Shown here one piece after another: positions 1 through 5,578 of a stretch of 5,578 nucleotides of DNA. The position numbers and the translations under genes were made by a program. Under the pieces are notes generated by a model that was given only the letters and a program-made list of their open reading frames with translations, made no database searches and was not told the origin of the DNA. The first letter of the stretch is position 1, and every line of letters begins with the position of its first letter. Origin of the DNA: Acidimicrobiia bacterium (lineage in GTDB: Bacteria; Actinomycetota; Acidimicrobiia; UBA5794; JAOTWH01); contig JAOTWH010000150.1 of assembly GCA_029863035.1 (NCBI GenBank), forward strand, positions 1-5,578. Direction: 5' to 3'.

Positions 1-488
1 ACGACCGCATCGACAACCAGGTCAAAGCGCGGCAGCACCGAGTCGGGCGAGGAATCGATGGACAAGACAGCACCGTCGGATGCGACCAGGGACCACGCCG
101 TGGCGCCTTGCACCCAGGCCGCACCTTCATACTCGAGCACTTCGATTTCGATGGTGTCGGGGATGGCAACCTTCACGACGGCATCCTTCACCCAGGGGTG
201 GGCCTTGAGCGACTCCTCGATATCAGATGCCCGCCACTGTGCCAGCCATACCGGAGTGTCCTCCCCGACGCCGTGTTGGGCCAAGACGGCGCCAGGATCC
301 GATCTAACTGCTCCGTGCACCGCCACGATGTCCAGGTCTAACGCCGAGGATTGAACGAACCACACCGCGCTACCCACTAGGCCACACAGCGCCAAGAGCC
401 CAAGCATCTTGCGCAGACCTTTCCTCGCTCCATGCTCGGCAACGGCCTTGCGGCGATCTGCGATTCGGGGGTCGATCGCCGTGCTCAT
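1..488 (-). CDS. ftsQ: FtsQ/DivIB divisome protein, N-terminal part (runs off left edge)
   Basis: Bitopic division protein that joins the divisome core with FtsB/FtsL and helps control septal synthesis by FtsW and its partner PBP. The frame is open from ATG at 488 to the window edge, giving 162 residues with no stop; the rest of the periplasmic beta domain and the C-terminus are missing. Visible parts: a short basic cytoplasmic tail (1-27, with DRRK and RKGLRK), one membrane segment (about 28-45, MLGLLALCGLVGSAVWFV), then a POTRA-type domain starting at LDLDIVAVHG (50-59) and containing HPWVKDAVVKVAIPDTIEI (97-115), the most typical FtsQ stretch, followed by the start of the beta domain (AAWV, SLVASDGAVL). 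The start overlaps the murB stop as ATGA, with AAGAGG upstream. The cytoplasmic tail is short compared with the long tails of mycobacterial FtsQ. By family context ftsZ probably follows. Identity is secure from motifs, topology and position. Confidence 0.93.
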   Translation of the reverse strand, partial: MSTAIDPRIADRRKAVAEHGARKGLRKMLGLLALCGLVGSAVWFVQSSALDLDIVAVHGAVRSDPGAVLAQHGVGEDTPVWLAQWRASDIEESLKAHPWVKDAVVKVAIPDTIEIEVLEYEGAAWVQGATAWSLVASDGAVLSIDSSPDSVLPRFDLVVDAV

Positions 489-1411
489 GGACCCGCCTCT
501 TGATCGGAACAAGGGTCGAATTCTCCGGCGAAAACAAGCTCTGGCTGCAGCCAGACACCGCTCTTCTCTCCAACGAGGCGACGAACGGCCCACACCAGAT
601 CGAAAACGTCCTGGGCGCTGGCCTCGGGGGCGGCGACGAAGAAGTTGGCATGCCTATCTGACACAGAAGCGCCACCCACCTCCAACCCCTTGAACCCAAG
701 TGAGTCGATGAGGCGCCCCGCGAAGTCGCCAGGAGGGTTCTTGAACACGCTGCCGGCATTCAAGGTCCCACCCGGTTGGTGTTCTTTGCGCCAGGCGGTG
801 ATGCGGCGAATCTCTGCTTCGGCATCGGTGATCGTGGACTCGACAGTCCTGAATACGGTGCCGGTCACTATCTCGTCTGAGCGGAGGTTGCTATGTCGGT
901 ACGAGAGATCCAGCTCTTGGGGGGTGCGGGTTGTCACATCGCCCCCCCGCAAGTTGACGACAGAAGCCTCCACCAACCATTGCGACGTCTCACTGCCGTG
1001 GCACCCGGCGTTCATCCTCACCGCTCCTCCCACCGACCCTGGCACCCCAACGCACCATTCCAACCCGCCACGGCCTGCCTTGGCGGAGGTTCTCGCCAGC
1101 TGTGGAAGCGAGGCCGCCCCGCCGGCGCGAATCTGTCCGTCGTCGCCTACTTCGATCTGCGCCAATCCGGAGCCAAGCCGTACCGCAACGCCGTCGAAGC
1201 CCCGATCGGCGATGACCAGGTTGCTGCCTCGCCCGATCACGACGATGGACTCGTCGCCAAGGGCCAAACCGAGCTCAACGAGGTCGGCCTCACTCGTCGC
1301 CTCAGCGAAGTAACGAGCCGGGCCACCGAATTTGTAGGTGGTCAGTGAGCCGAGGACGACGTTCTCGGCCACTAGACCTCTGGCAACCAAGTCATCGAGG
1401 GTGGCGATCAT
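485..1411 (-). CDS. murB: UDP-N-acetylenolpyruvoylglucosamine reductase MurB
   Basis: Cytoplasmic FAD enzyme that reduces UDP-GlcNAc-enolpyruvate with NADPH to UDP-MurNAc, the step just before MurC. It has 308 residues. Motifs in order: TTYKFGGPARYF (24-35) opening the FAD domain; VIGRGSNLVIADRGFDG (58-74), FAD pyrophosphate binding; GLEWCVGVPGSVGGAVRMNA (116-135); YRHSNLR (171-177) with the substrate-binding Tyr-Arg; NAGSVFKNPPGDFAGRLID (218-236) with the catalytic proton-donor Ser at 221; HANFFV (254-259); and a C-terminal WLQPELVF with the conserved Glu at 291. Length and the YRHS motif suggest the type II form rather than the longer E. coli type I enzyme. The ATG start overlaps the murC TGA as ATGA (1408-1411). 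The upstream bases are a G-rich tract (GGGGGGCGGG) rather than a clean Shine-Dalgarno site, so reinitiation after murC is likely. The stop overlaps the ftsQ start. Confidence 0.97.
   Translation of the reverse strand: MIATLDDLVARGLVAENVVLGSLTTYKFGGPARYFAEATSEADLVELGLALGDESIVVIGRGSNLVIADRGFDGVAVRLGSGLAQIEVGDDGQIRAGGAASLPQLARTSAKAGRGGLEWCVGVPGSVGGAVRMNAGCHGSETSQWLVEASVVNLRGGDVTTRTPQELDLSYRHSNLRSDEIVTGTVFRTVESTITDAEAEIRRITAWRKEHQPGGTLNAGSVFKNPPGDFAGRLIDSLGFKGLEVGGASVSDRHANFFVAAPEASAQDVFDLVWAVRRLVGEKSGVWLQPELVFAGEFDPCSDQEAGP
496..501 (-). promoter_or_regulatory. Probable ribosome binding site of ftsQ (AAGAGG)
   Basis: AAGAGG, one base from consensus, sits 7 bases before the ftsQ ATG at 488 and within the last codons of murB. 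Together with the ATGA overlap it supports this start; no alternative start exists upstream of the FtsQ membrane segment that would fit better. Confidence 0.55.
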
Positions 1412-2775
1412 GACCCGCCCCCCATCGCTTCGAGCAGTTCGTCGGCGACCGCGGAGATGTCGCCCGCGCCGAGCAGCAGGATCAGATCTCCCTCGCTCAG
1501 GTCTGTCGCTACCAGTTCCGCGATTTCGCTGCGATCAGGAACGTAAGCGACCGCCGCCGCACCGGACGCGATCGCCGCATCGGCAACCAACTTCCCCGTG
1601 ACGCCAGGCACAGGAGTCTCCCCTGCCGCGTAGACGTCGGTCACGACGACGCGGTCTGCCGCGGCCAGCGCAGGTCCGAACTCAGTCGCCAGTTCGGACG
1701 TTCGCGTGAAACGGTGGGGCTGGAACACGGCCCAGACCCTGTTATGGGCACCCAATCGGGCGGCGGCGATGGTGGCCGCTACCTCGGTCGGGTGGTGGGC
1801 ATAGTCGTCTACGACGGTGACACCACCGAAGCGGGATCGGACCTCGTAGCGGCGGCGCACTCCGCCGAACTCTTTGATCCCGGCGGCCGCCGCTGCGGCA
1901 TCGACACCGACGTTGGCAAGCAGCGCGACGACTCCCGCCGCGTCTCGAATGACGTGCATGCCGGGACGCGGCACCTGGACCTCAACTTGGTGGCCTTCTC
2001 CAGCAAGGGAGAACCTCGAGCTCCATGGCCCATGCTCCACCCGGTCGATGTGCCAGTCGGCGTCCGGGCTGGTGCCGTAGGTGATTGCTCCAACAACCTG
2101 ACCCATGCGGCGCGCCCCCGGGTCGTCCAGACAGGCCAGCACCGGACCGTCCACGGCGGATGCCACCGCCACGAAGGCCTCCTCCAGGGCCCCGACAGAG
2201 CTGTAGTGGTCAAGGTGGTCGGCTTCGACAGAGGTAACAAGCAGGGCCCGATGGTGCAATGAGGTGAAAGTACCGAACGCCTCGTCCGACTCGAGCAAGA
2301 ACAGATCGTTGCTTCCTAGGTGGGCGTTGGTGTTGAGGTCGATCAGCTCTCCCCCAACCAGGAACGACGGGTCACCCGTTGCGGCACGGGCAGCTGCGAT
2401 GCCAAGCGCGGTGCTCGTTGTCTTGCCGTGGGTACCGGCGAAACCCACCGCCGGCATCTCGGAAGTGACAGCATCCAGCAGTTCTGGGCGCCTCCATATC
2501 GGCACGCCGCCCTCCGCCGCCGCCTTCAACTCGGGATCGGTGACGGGAACGGCTGACGAAGCCACCACCAAGTCCCACTTGCTTGCCCTGTCGGGCCTGT
2601 GGCCGTGCCAGCAATCCACGCCAAGATCAGCAAGCGAGGTGAAGGCTCGCCCAGGCTTGAGGTCGCTCCCGCTCACCGAGTGTCCCTTTTGAGCAAGCAG
2701 TTTGGCCAGCCCACTCATGCCGGCGCCGCCCACGCCGACGACATGGATGTGGCGATATCCGCCCAGATCAGCCAC
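1408..2775 (-). CDS. murC: UDP-N-acetylmuramate--L-alanine ligase MurC
   Basis: ATP-dependent cytoplasmic ligase that adds L-Ala to UDP-MurNAc, the first amino acid of the stem peptide. It has 455 residues, normal for MurC. Motifs: GVGGAGMSGLA (14-24), the Rossmann UDP-binding loop; GTHGKTT (114-120), the ATP P-loop; ESDEAFGTF (162-170), the position of the usual EADESD motif, keeping the catalytic Glu (165); VEADHLDHY (183-191) with the metal-binding His; DDYAHHPTEVAATI (323-336) and FQPHRFTRTSEL (351-362), the C-terminal domain signatures; DVYAAGETPVPGVTGK (380-395). I chose GTG at 2775: it begins just before the Rossmann strand and sits 9 bases after AGGAGG, while the longer reading from 2835 only adds about 20 residues over murG. 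It overlaps murG by 8 bases and ends overlapping murB. Odd points: SD replaced by AF after ESDE, and the usual HN..N nucleotide motif reads HVIRD at 274-278. Confidence 0.97.
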   Translation of the reverse strand: MADLGGYRHIHVVGVGGAGMSGLAKLLAQKGHSVSGSDLKPGRAFTSLADLGVDCWHGHRPDRASKWDLVVASSAVPVTDPELKAAAEGGVPIWRRPELLDAVTSEMPAVGFAGTHGKTTSTALGIAAARAATGDPSFLVGGELIDLNTNAHLGSNDLFLLESDEAFGTFTSLHHRALLVTSVEADHLDHYSSVGALEEAFVAVASAVDGPVLACLDDPGARRMGQVVGAITYGTSPDADWHIDRVEHGPWSSRFSLAGEGHQVEVQVPRPGMHVIRDAAGVVALLANVGVDAAAAAAGIKEFGGVRRRYEVRSRFGGVTVVDDYAHHPTEVAATIAAARLGAHNRVWAVFQPHRFTRTSELATEFGPALAAADRVVVTDVYAAGETPVPGVTGKLVADAAIASGAAAVAYVPDRSEIAELVATDLSEGDLILLLGAGDISAVADELLEAMGGGS

Positions 2776-3850
2776 GACCAGCAACCTCCTCGAGAGCCAC
2801 TGCAACGCGCTGCGCAGCGTCCGGTGTGGCAACACTGCGAGCCGCCGCGCTCATGGCGGCGAGTTTGTGCGCATCGCCGATGAGATGGTGAATCAGCTGG
2901 GGCAACGAGTCGATGTCACTTTGTCGCACAACCTCGGCGGCACCGGCCTCCGCCAGGAAGGAGGCGTTGGCGGCCTGGGCAACGGCTTCGAGAGGCACCG
3001 TCACCGCAGGCGTTCCGGTGGCAGCCAGTTCGCTGATCGTGATGGCTCCGGCCCGTGACAGAACAAGGTCCGATGCGGCATAGAAGAACTCCATCGATTC
3101 CTCGAAGGGGGACACGACCCAGGGTACCGGTGCACCGTGCGCCGCCTGGGTAACCGAATCGACATGCATCGTGCCTGTGAGGTGGACCACCGCCAGGTCG
3201 GTGCCGGCCGACCCTGCCACGATGTGCGCCGTCACTTCATTGAGGACCTTGGCTCCCAGGCTCCCCCCCAGCACTCCGAGTACCGGCCGTTGGGCGTCGA
3301 GCCCGTAGCGAGCCAACGCAAGGGGCTTGAGCTGAGCTCGGTCGAAACCAACGAACTCGGCACGAAGAGGGTTTCCCACCACCGTCGCCCGGCGCAACTT
3401 GGCCGCCGCGCTGGGGAACGCAACCAGGACCTCGCTTGCCACCCTGGAAGCGAGCCTGTTGGCCAGGCCGGGCAATCCGTTCTGTTCGTGGATCACCAGT
3501 TGGGACCGGGTGCGGCGCGCCGCGATGGCGGCCGGGCCGGTCACGTAACCGCCCATGGCAAGCACCGCCGACACTCCCCTGGACCTGATCGTCTTGGCCA
3601 TCTTGGAAGCGGCACGAGCCACCATCACCGGCAGCATCAGGTTGGACGGCGAAATAGACCGTTTCAGCCCGCGCACCTCGACCGCAACGAAAGGGAAACC
3701 AGCCGCCGGCACTGCCGTTGCCTCGAGGCGATCCCCTCCGAAGAAAACTACGTCATCGCGGTCGTGGCCTCGCTTAACCAGCTCCTCTGCCACGGCCAAC
3801 GCCGGGTAGACATGGCCTCCGGTACCTGCGGCGGCGATGGCGAACTTCAC
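2768..3850 (-). CDS. murG: Lipid II synthase MurG (GlcNAc transferase)
   Basis: Membrane-associated GT-B glycosyltransferase (family GT28) that transfers GlcNAc from UDP-GlcNAc to lipid I, producing lipid II on the inner face of the membrane. It has 360 residues, normal for the family. Visible motifs: first glycine loop GTGGHVYPALAVAEEL (9-24); second, AMGGYVTGPAAIAA (98-111); HEQNGLPGLANRL (121-133); VVGNPLR (157-163) with the conserved Arg; GVLGGSLGAKVLN (192-204), the donor-domain loop; SRAGAITISELAATGTPAV (265-283) with the UDP-GlcNAc-contacting Glu at 274. The GTG start at 3850 overlaps the ftsW stop as GTGA; a longer reading from 4192 would place 114 unrelated codons inside ftsW and is not credible. 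No clear Shine-Dalgarno site precedes GTG, so translation probably depends on coupling to ftsW. Odd: after VPLE (285-288) the loop reads AVAQAANAS, about three residues shorter than the family's usual DDHQTANA-like segment. Confidence 0.97.
   Translation of the reverse strand: MKFAIAAAGTGGHVYPALAVAEELVKRGHDRDDVVFFGGDRLEATAVPAAGFPFVAVEVRGLKRSISPSNLMLPVMVARAASKMAKTIRSRGVSAVLAMGGYVTGPAAIAARRTRSQLVIHEQNGLPGLANRLASRVASEVLVAFPSAAAKLRRATVVGNPLRAEFVGFDRAQLKPLALARYGLDAQRPVLGVLGGSLGAKVLNEVTAHIVAGSAGTDLAVVHLTGTMHVDSVTQAAHGAPVPWVVSPFEESMEFFYAASDLVLSRAGAITISELAATGTPAVTVPLEAVAQAANASFLAEAGAAEVVRQSDIDSLPQLIHHLIGDAHKLAAMSAAARSVATPDAAQRVAVALEEVAGRG
2785..2790 (-). promoter_or_regulatory. Ribosome binding site of murC (AGGAGG)
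   Basis: A perfect AGGAGG lies inside the last codons of murG, 9 bases before the GTG at 2775. It decides the murC start and is the only full consensus Shine-Dalgarno site at any junction in the window. The same bases code for Glu-Glu-Val near the MurG C-terminus, so it could in part reflect coding constraint, but its spacing is well placed. Confidence 0.8.
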
Positions 3851-5001
3851 CTTGAGCGCGACGAAACGGCGATATTGACGAGTACCGCAACCGCCGCCAG
3901 ATTGGCGATCAGGGCGCTGCTGCCGAACGACATGAATGGCAGCGGTATGCCGGTGATGGGCAACACCGCGGTTGCGCCACCGATGTTGATGATGGCCTGT
4001 AGTGACAACCATGAGACCAGTCCGATGGCAAGCAGGCGCCCGAACCGATCCTTGGCCCGCATCGCCACCAGCACGCCGGCCACAGTGAATACGGCGAATA
4101 GGCCGATAACCACCAGCCCGCCGGCGAAACCAGTCTCCTCGCCGACGATCGAGAATATGAAGTCGGTGTGGGCGTTGGGAAGGAACGACCATCTGGCCCT
4201 GCTCAGTCCCAGACCCACCCCGAACATGCCGCCGGAACCGAGGGCCACCAGGCTCTGGACGGTCTGGAAACCGCTGTTCAACTCATCGGCGAAGGGGTCG
4301 AGGAAGGCCGTGATCCGCCGCCACCGGTAAGGCTCCAGAGCCGCCAATGCAATTCCCAGGCCTGCTGACATCGTGGCCGCACCCAGGATCCAATGCAACG
4401 GCACGGCGGATGCCGCGAGCATCGTGAACGCCACGGCACCGATGAGCATGAGCGTCCCCAGATCTGGCTGCAACATGACCAGCAAGCCGACGCTGCCAAG
4501 CGAGAGGGCGAGCGGGCCCAAGAACTGCCCCACCTTGGCCCAGGAATGCTCTCTCTTGGAGAGCATCATCGCCAAGAACACGATGACAGCGAACTTGACG
4601 AACTCGGAGGGCTGCAGCGTTATCGGCCCGACTTCGATCCAGCGCCTGGCACCGCCTCGGACTACCCCGAACATCGCCACGGCTACCAGGGCACCTATTC
4701 CGGCCACGAACATTGGCATCGCGGCTTTGGCGTACATGCGATACGGGATGCGAATGAAGACCCCGAAGACCGCGATGCCGAGTCCAACTCCCATCAGCTG
4801 GCGTCTGAAGTAGAAGAGACTGTCGTCTGCTTCTCGCAGAGCAAGTACGGACGAAGCCGACAACAAAGCGCCAAGTCCGATGATGATCAGCAGCGCAACC
4901 GGCACCAGCATGAAAACGCTGAGACGAGTTGTGGTGGCGCTCTGGGCGGACCGGGTCCTGGCCGCCCGGCGCGCTGCGGTGATCGAAGTCACGGCTGTCA
5001 T
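3847..5001 (-). CDS. ftsW: Septal peptidoglycan polymerase FtsW (SEDS family)
   Basis: Polytopic SEDS glycosyltransferase that polymerises lipid II into glycan strands at the septum, acting with a class B penicillin-binding protein. It has 384 residues. After a basic cytoplasmic N-terminus (1-27) I see about ten hydrophobic segments: roughly 28-50, 67-86, 95-113, 133-147, 157-178, 183-200, 202-222, 290-314, 321-346 and 357-380, with a long outside loop at 223-289 as in RodA/FtsW. Signatures: GGARRWIEVG (116-125, Trp 121), LQPSEFVK (129-136), QPDLGT (178-183), SFLPNAHTDFIFSIVGEE (272-289) with the Asp (280) known to be essential in SEDS enzymes, and GIPLPFMSFGSSAL (351-364). FtsW rather than RodA or SpoVE is chosen from position between murD and murG. 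The ATG overlaps the murD stop as ATGA; only a weak GGA lies upstream. There is no long C-terminal tail such as mycobacterial FtsW has. Confidence 0.96.
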   Translation of the reverse strand: MTAVTSITAARRAARTRSAQSATTTRLSVFMLVPVALLIIIGLGALLSASSVLALREADDSLFYFRRQLMGVGLGIAVFGVFIRIPYRMYAKAAMPMFVAGIGALVAVAMFGVVRGGARRWIEVGPITLQPSEFVKFAVIVFLAMMLSKREHSWAKVGQFLGPLALSLGSVGLLVMLQPDLGTLMLIGAVAFTMLAASAVPLHWILGAATMSAGLGIALAALEPYRWRRITAFLDPFADELNSGFQTVQSLVALGSGGMFGVGLGLSRARWSFLPNAHTDFIFSIVGEETGFAGGLVVIGLFAVFTVAGVLVAMRAKDRFGRLLAIGLVSWLSLQAIINIGGATAVLPITGIPLPFMSFGSSALIANLAAVAVLVNIAVSSRSR

Positions 5002-5578
5002 ATCGTCTCATCCAGCACCGCAGCAGCGAACTTGTCGCCCCGCTCGGCGTATGACGAATACATGTCAAAGCTGGAACACCCGGGCGCCAGCAGAACCGTG
5101 TCCCCCGGCTCGGCGAGGTCCTTGGCGATCGATACCGCGTCGGCCATCGAATTCGCCAGAGTCACTCGCTCGCCTCCTGCTGCGGCGAGGCTGGCGGCCG
5201 CTTCACCCACTGCAACGATGTGGCGCACGGTTGAGATATCGACCAGTGGGGAGAGGTCGAGCCCCTTGGCAATGCCGCCGGCGATGAGCACCACTGATGG
5301 GTAGCTCTTGGCGGAAGCAACTGCAGCGTGGGGGTTGGTTGCCTTGGAATCGTCAACGAAATCTATGCCGCCGGCGGACGCCACCAGAGAGCGGCGGTGC
5401 GGGCCCGGCGCGAAGCTCGATATGCCCGCTTCTATGCCTTCGGAAACCACTCCGGCGGCTGCCGCGGCCGCAGCGGCGGCGGCCACGTCCAGCCCGAATG
5501 CAGCGTCGATCGTCGAAGACAACTCGAAGGCTGTGTCGCCGACCCACACCTTGCCGCCTTCGATGCCTCCTCCGTCGA
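4998..5578 (-). CDS. murD: UDP-MurNAc-L-Ala--D-glutamate ligase MurD, C-terminal part (runs off right edge)
   Basis: Cytoplasmic ATP-dependent ligase that adds D-Glu to UDP-MurNAc-L-Ala. Only the last 192 residues are present: the frame is open to the window edge with no start needed (the GTG at 5549 is internal). The fragment holds the end of the central ATPase domain, with an unusual run of ten Ala, then the C-terminal domain: GPHRR (58-62 of the fragment), DDSKATNPHA (75-84), the diagnostic MurD D/N-DSKATN motif, IAGGIAKGLDLSPL (98-111), and APGCSSFDMYSSYAERGDKF (164-183), matching the SPACASxDxFxxFxxRGxxF signature of the D-Glu-binding end. This distinguishes it from MurC, MurE and MurF. 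The usual HN..N nucleotide-contact motif reads AFGLD just before the Ala run. The stop codon overlaps the ftsW ATG. The N-terminal UDP-binding domain and ATP P-loop lie outside the window. Confidence 0.96.
   Translation of the reverse strand, partial: DGGGIEGGKVWVGDTAFELSSTIDAAFGLDVAAAAAAAAAAGVVSEGIEAGISSFAPGPHRRSLVASAGGIDFVDDSKATNPHAAVASAKSYPSVVLIAGGIAKGLDLSPLVDISTVRHIVAVGEAAASLAAAGGERVTLANSMADAVSIAKDLAEPGDTVLLAPGCSSFDMYSSYAERGDKFAAAVLDETI

Noticed and set aside
370..759. 129-codon minus-strand frame across the murB/ftsQ junction
   Set aside because: It conflicts in frame with both MurB, whose catalytic Ser region it overlaps, and FtsQ, which have clear motifs.
645..1313. 222-codon plus-strand open frame antisense to murB
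   Set aside because: No domain or plausible ribosome site; the minus-strand MurB explains the sequence.
3263..3269. Seven-base C run in murG (a similar one at 942-948 in murB) as possible slippage sites
   Set aside because: Runs of seven are short for phase variation, both genes read through in the normal frame, and such runs are expected in GC-rich DNA.
3137..4330. 397-codon plus-strand open frame antisense to murG and ftsW
   Set aside because: Its product is rich in His, Arg and Pro with no recognisable domain, and it lies opposite two well-conserved genes. Long antisense frames are expected in GC-rich coding DNA.
4546..4566. Perfect 8-base inverted repeat (ATGCTCTC / GAGAGCAT) with a 5-base loop inside ftsW
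   Set aside because: About half such a stem is expected by chance in a window this long; it has no U-tract and lies in codons for a conserved FtsW region, so it is not called a terminator or operator.
4393..5304. 303-codon plus-strand open frame antisense to ftsW and murD
   Set aside because: Low-complexity, charged composition with no motif, entirely opposite conserved genes; a shadow frame.
5454..5483. GC-rich repeat in murD as a microsatellite
   Set aside because: The ten Ala codons use four different codons, so there is no regular DNA unit; it reflects amino acid composition.
4998..5549. A separate small gene starting at GTG 5549
   Set aside because: The frame stays open to the window edge and the protein is the C-terminal part of MurD, so this GTG is an internal Val codon.

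Overview
This window is a continuous stretch of a division and cell wall (dcw) cluster, read entirely from the minus strand. Transcription runs from high to low coordinates: murD (C-terminal part only) > ftsW > murG > murC > murB > ftsQ (N-terminal part only). There is essentially no intergenic DNA. Four of the five junctions are 4-base stop/start overlaps (ATGA or GTGA). The fifth, murG/murC, overlaps by 8 bases and carries a perfect AGGAGG ribosome binding site inside the end of murG. I see no RNA gene, mobile element, CRISPR array, terminator or convincing promoter; no stretch over 300 bases lacks a gene.

Layout by position: 4998-5578 MurD end; 3847-5001 FtsW; 2768-3850 MurG; 1408-2775 MurC; 485-1411 MurB; 1-488 FtsQ start. 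The four complete proteins have the lengths normal for their families (384, 360, 455 and 308 residues) and keep nearly all signature motifs, so the operon looks functional.

The organism is a GC-rich bacterium (clearly above 60% G+C by eye). The order murD-ftsW-murG-murC-ftsQ, the GTG starts, the DPVPGVTG-like motif in MurC and a short-tailed FtsQ suggest Actinomycetota. The murB insertion between murC and ftsQ and the moderate divergence point to an early branch such as Acidimicrobiia rather than Mycobacterium or Streptomyces. This placement is inference from remembered family features, not a search.

Together the genes make and use lipid II. MurB and MurC build UDP-MurNAc and add L-Ala; MurD adds D-Glu; MurG adds GlcNAc to lipid I to make lipid II; FtsW polymerises lipid II into septal glycan; FtsQ links the divisome scaffold to this machinery. 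By inference mraY/murF lie beyond the right edge and ftsZ beyond the left edge.

I did not find an undescribed system. The points most worth checking are sequence departures inside otherwise normal enzymes: a shortened donor-binding loop in MurG and altered ligase motifs in MurC and MurD.
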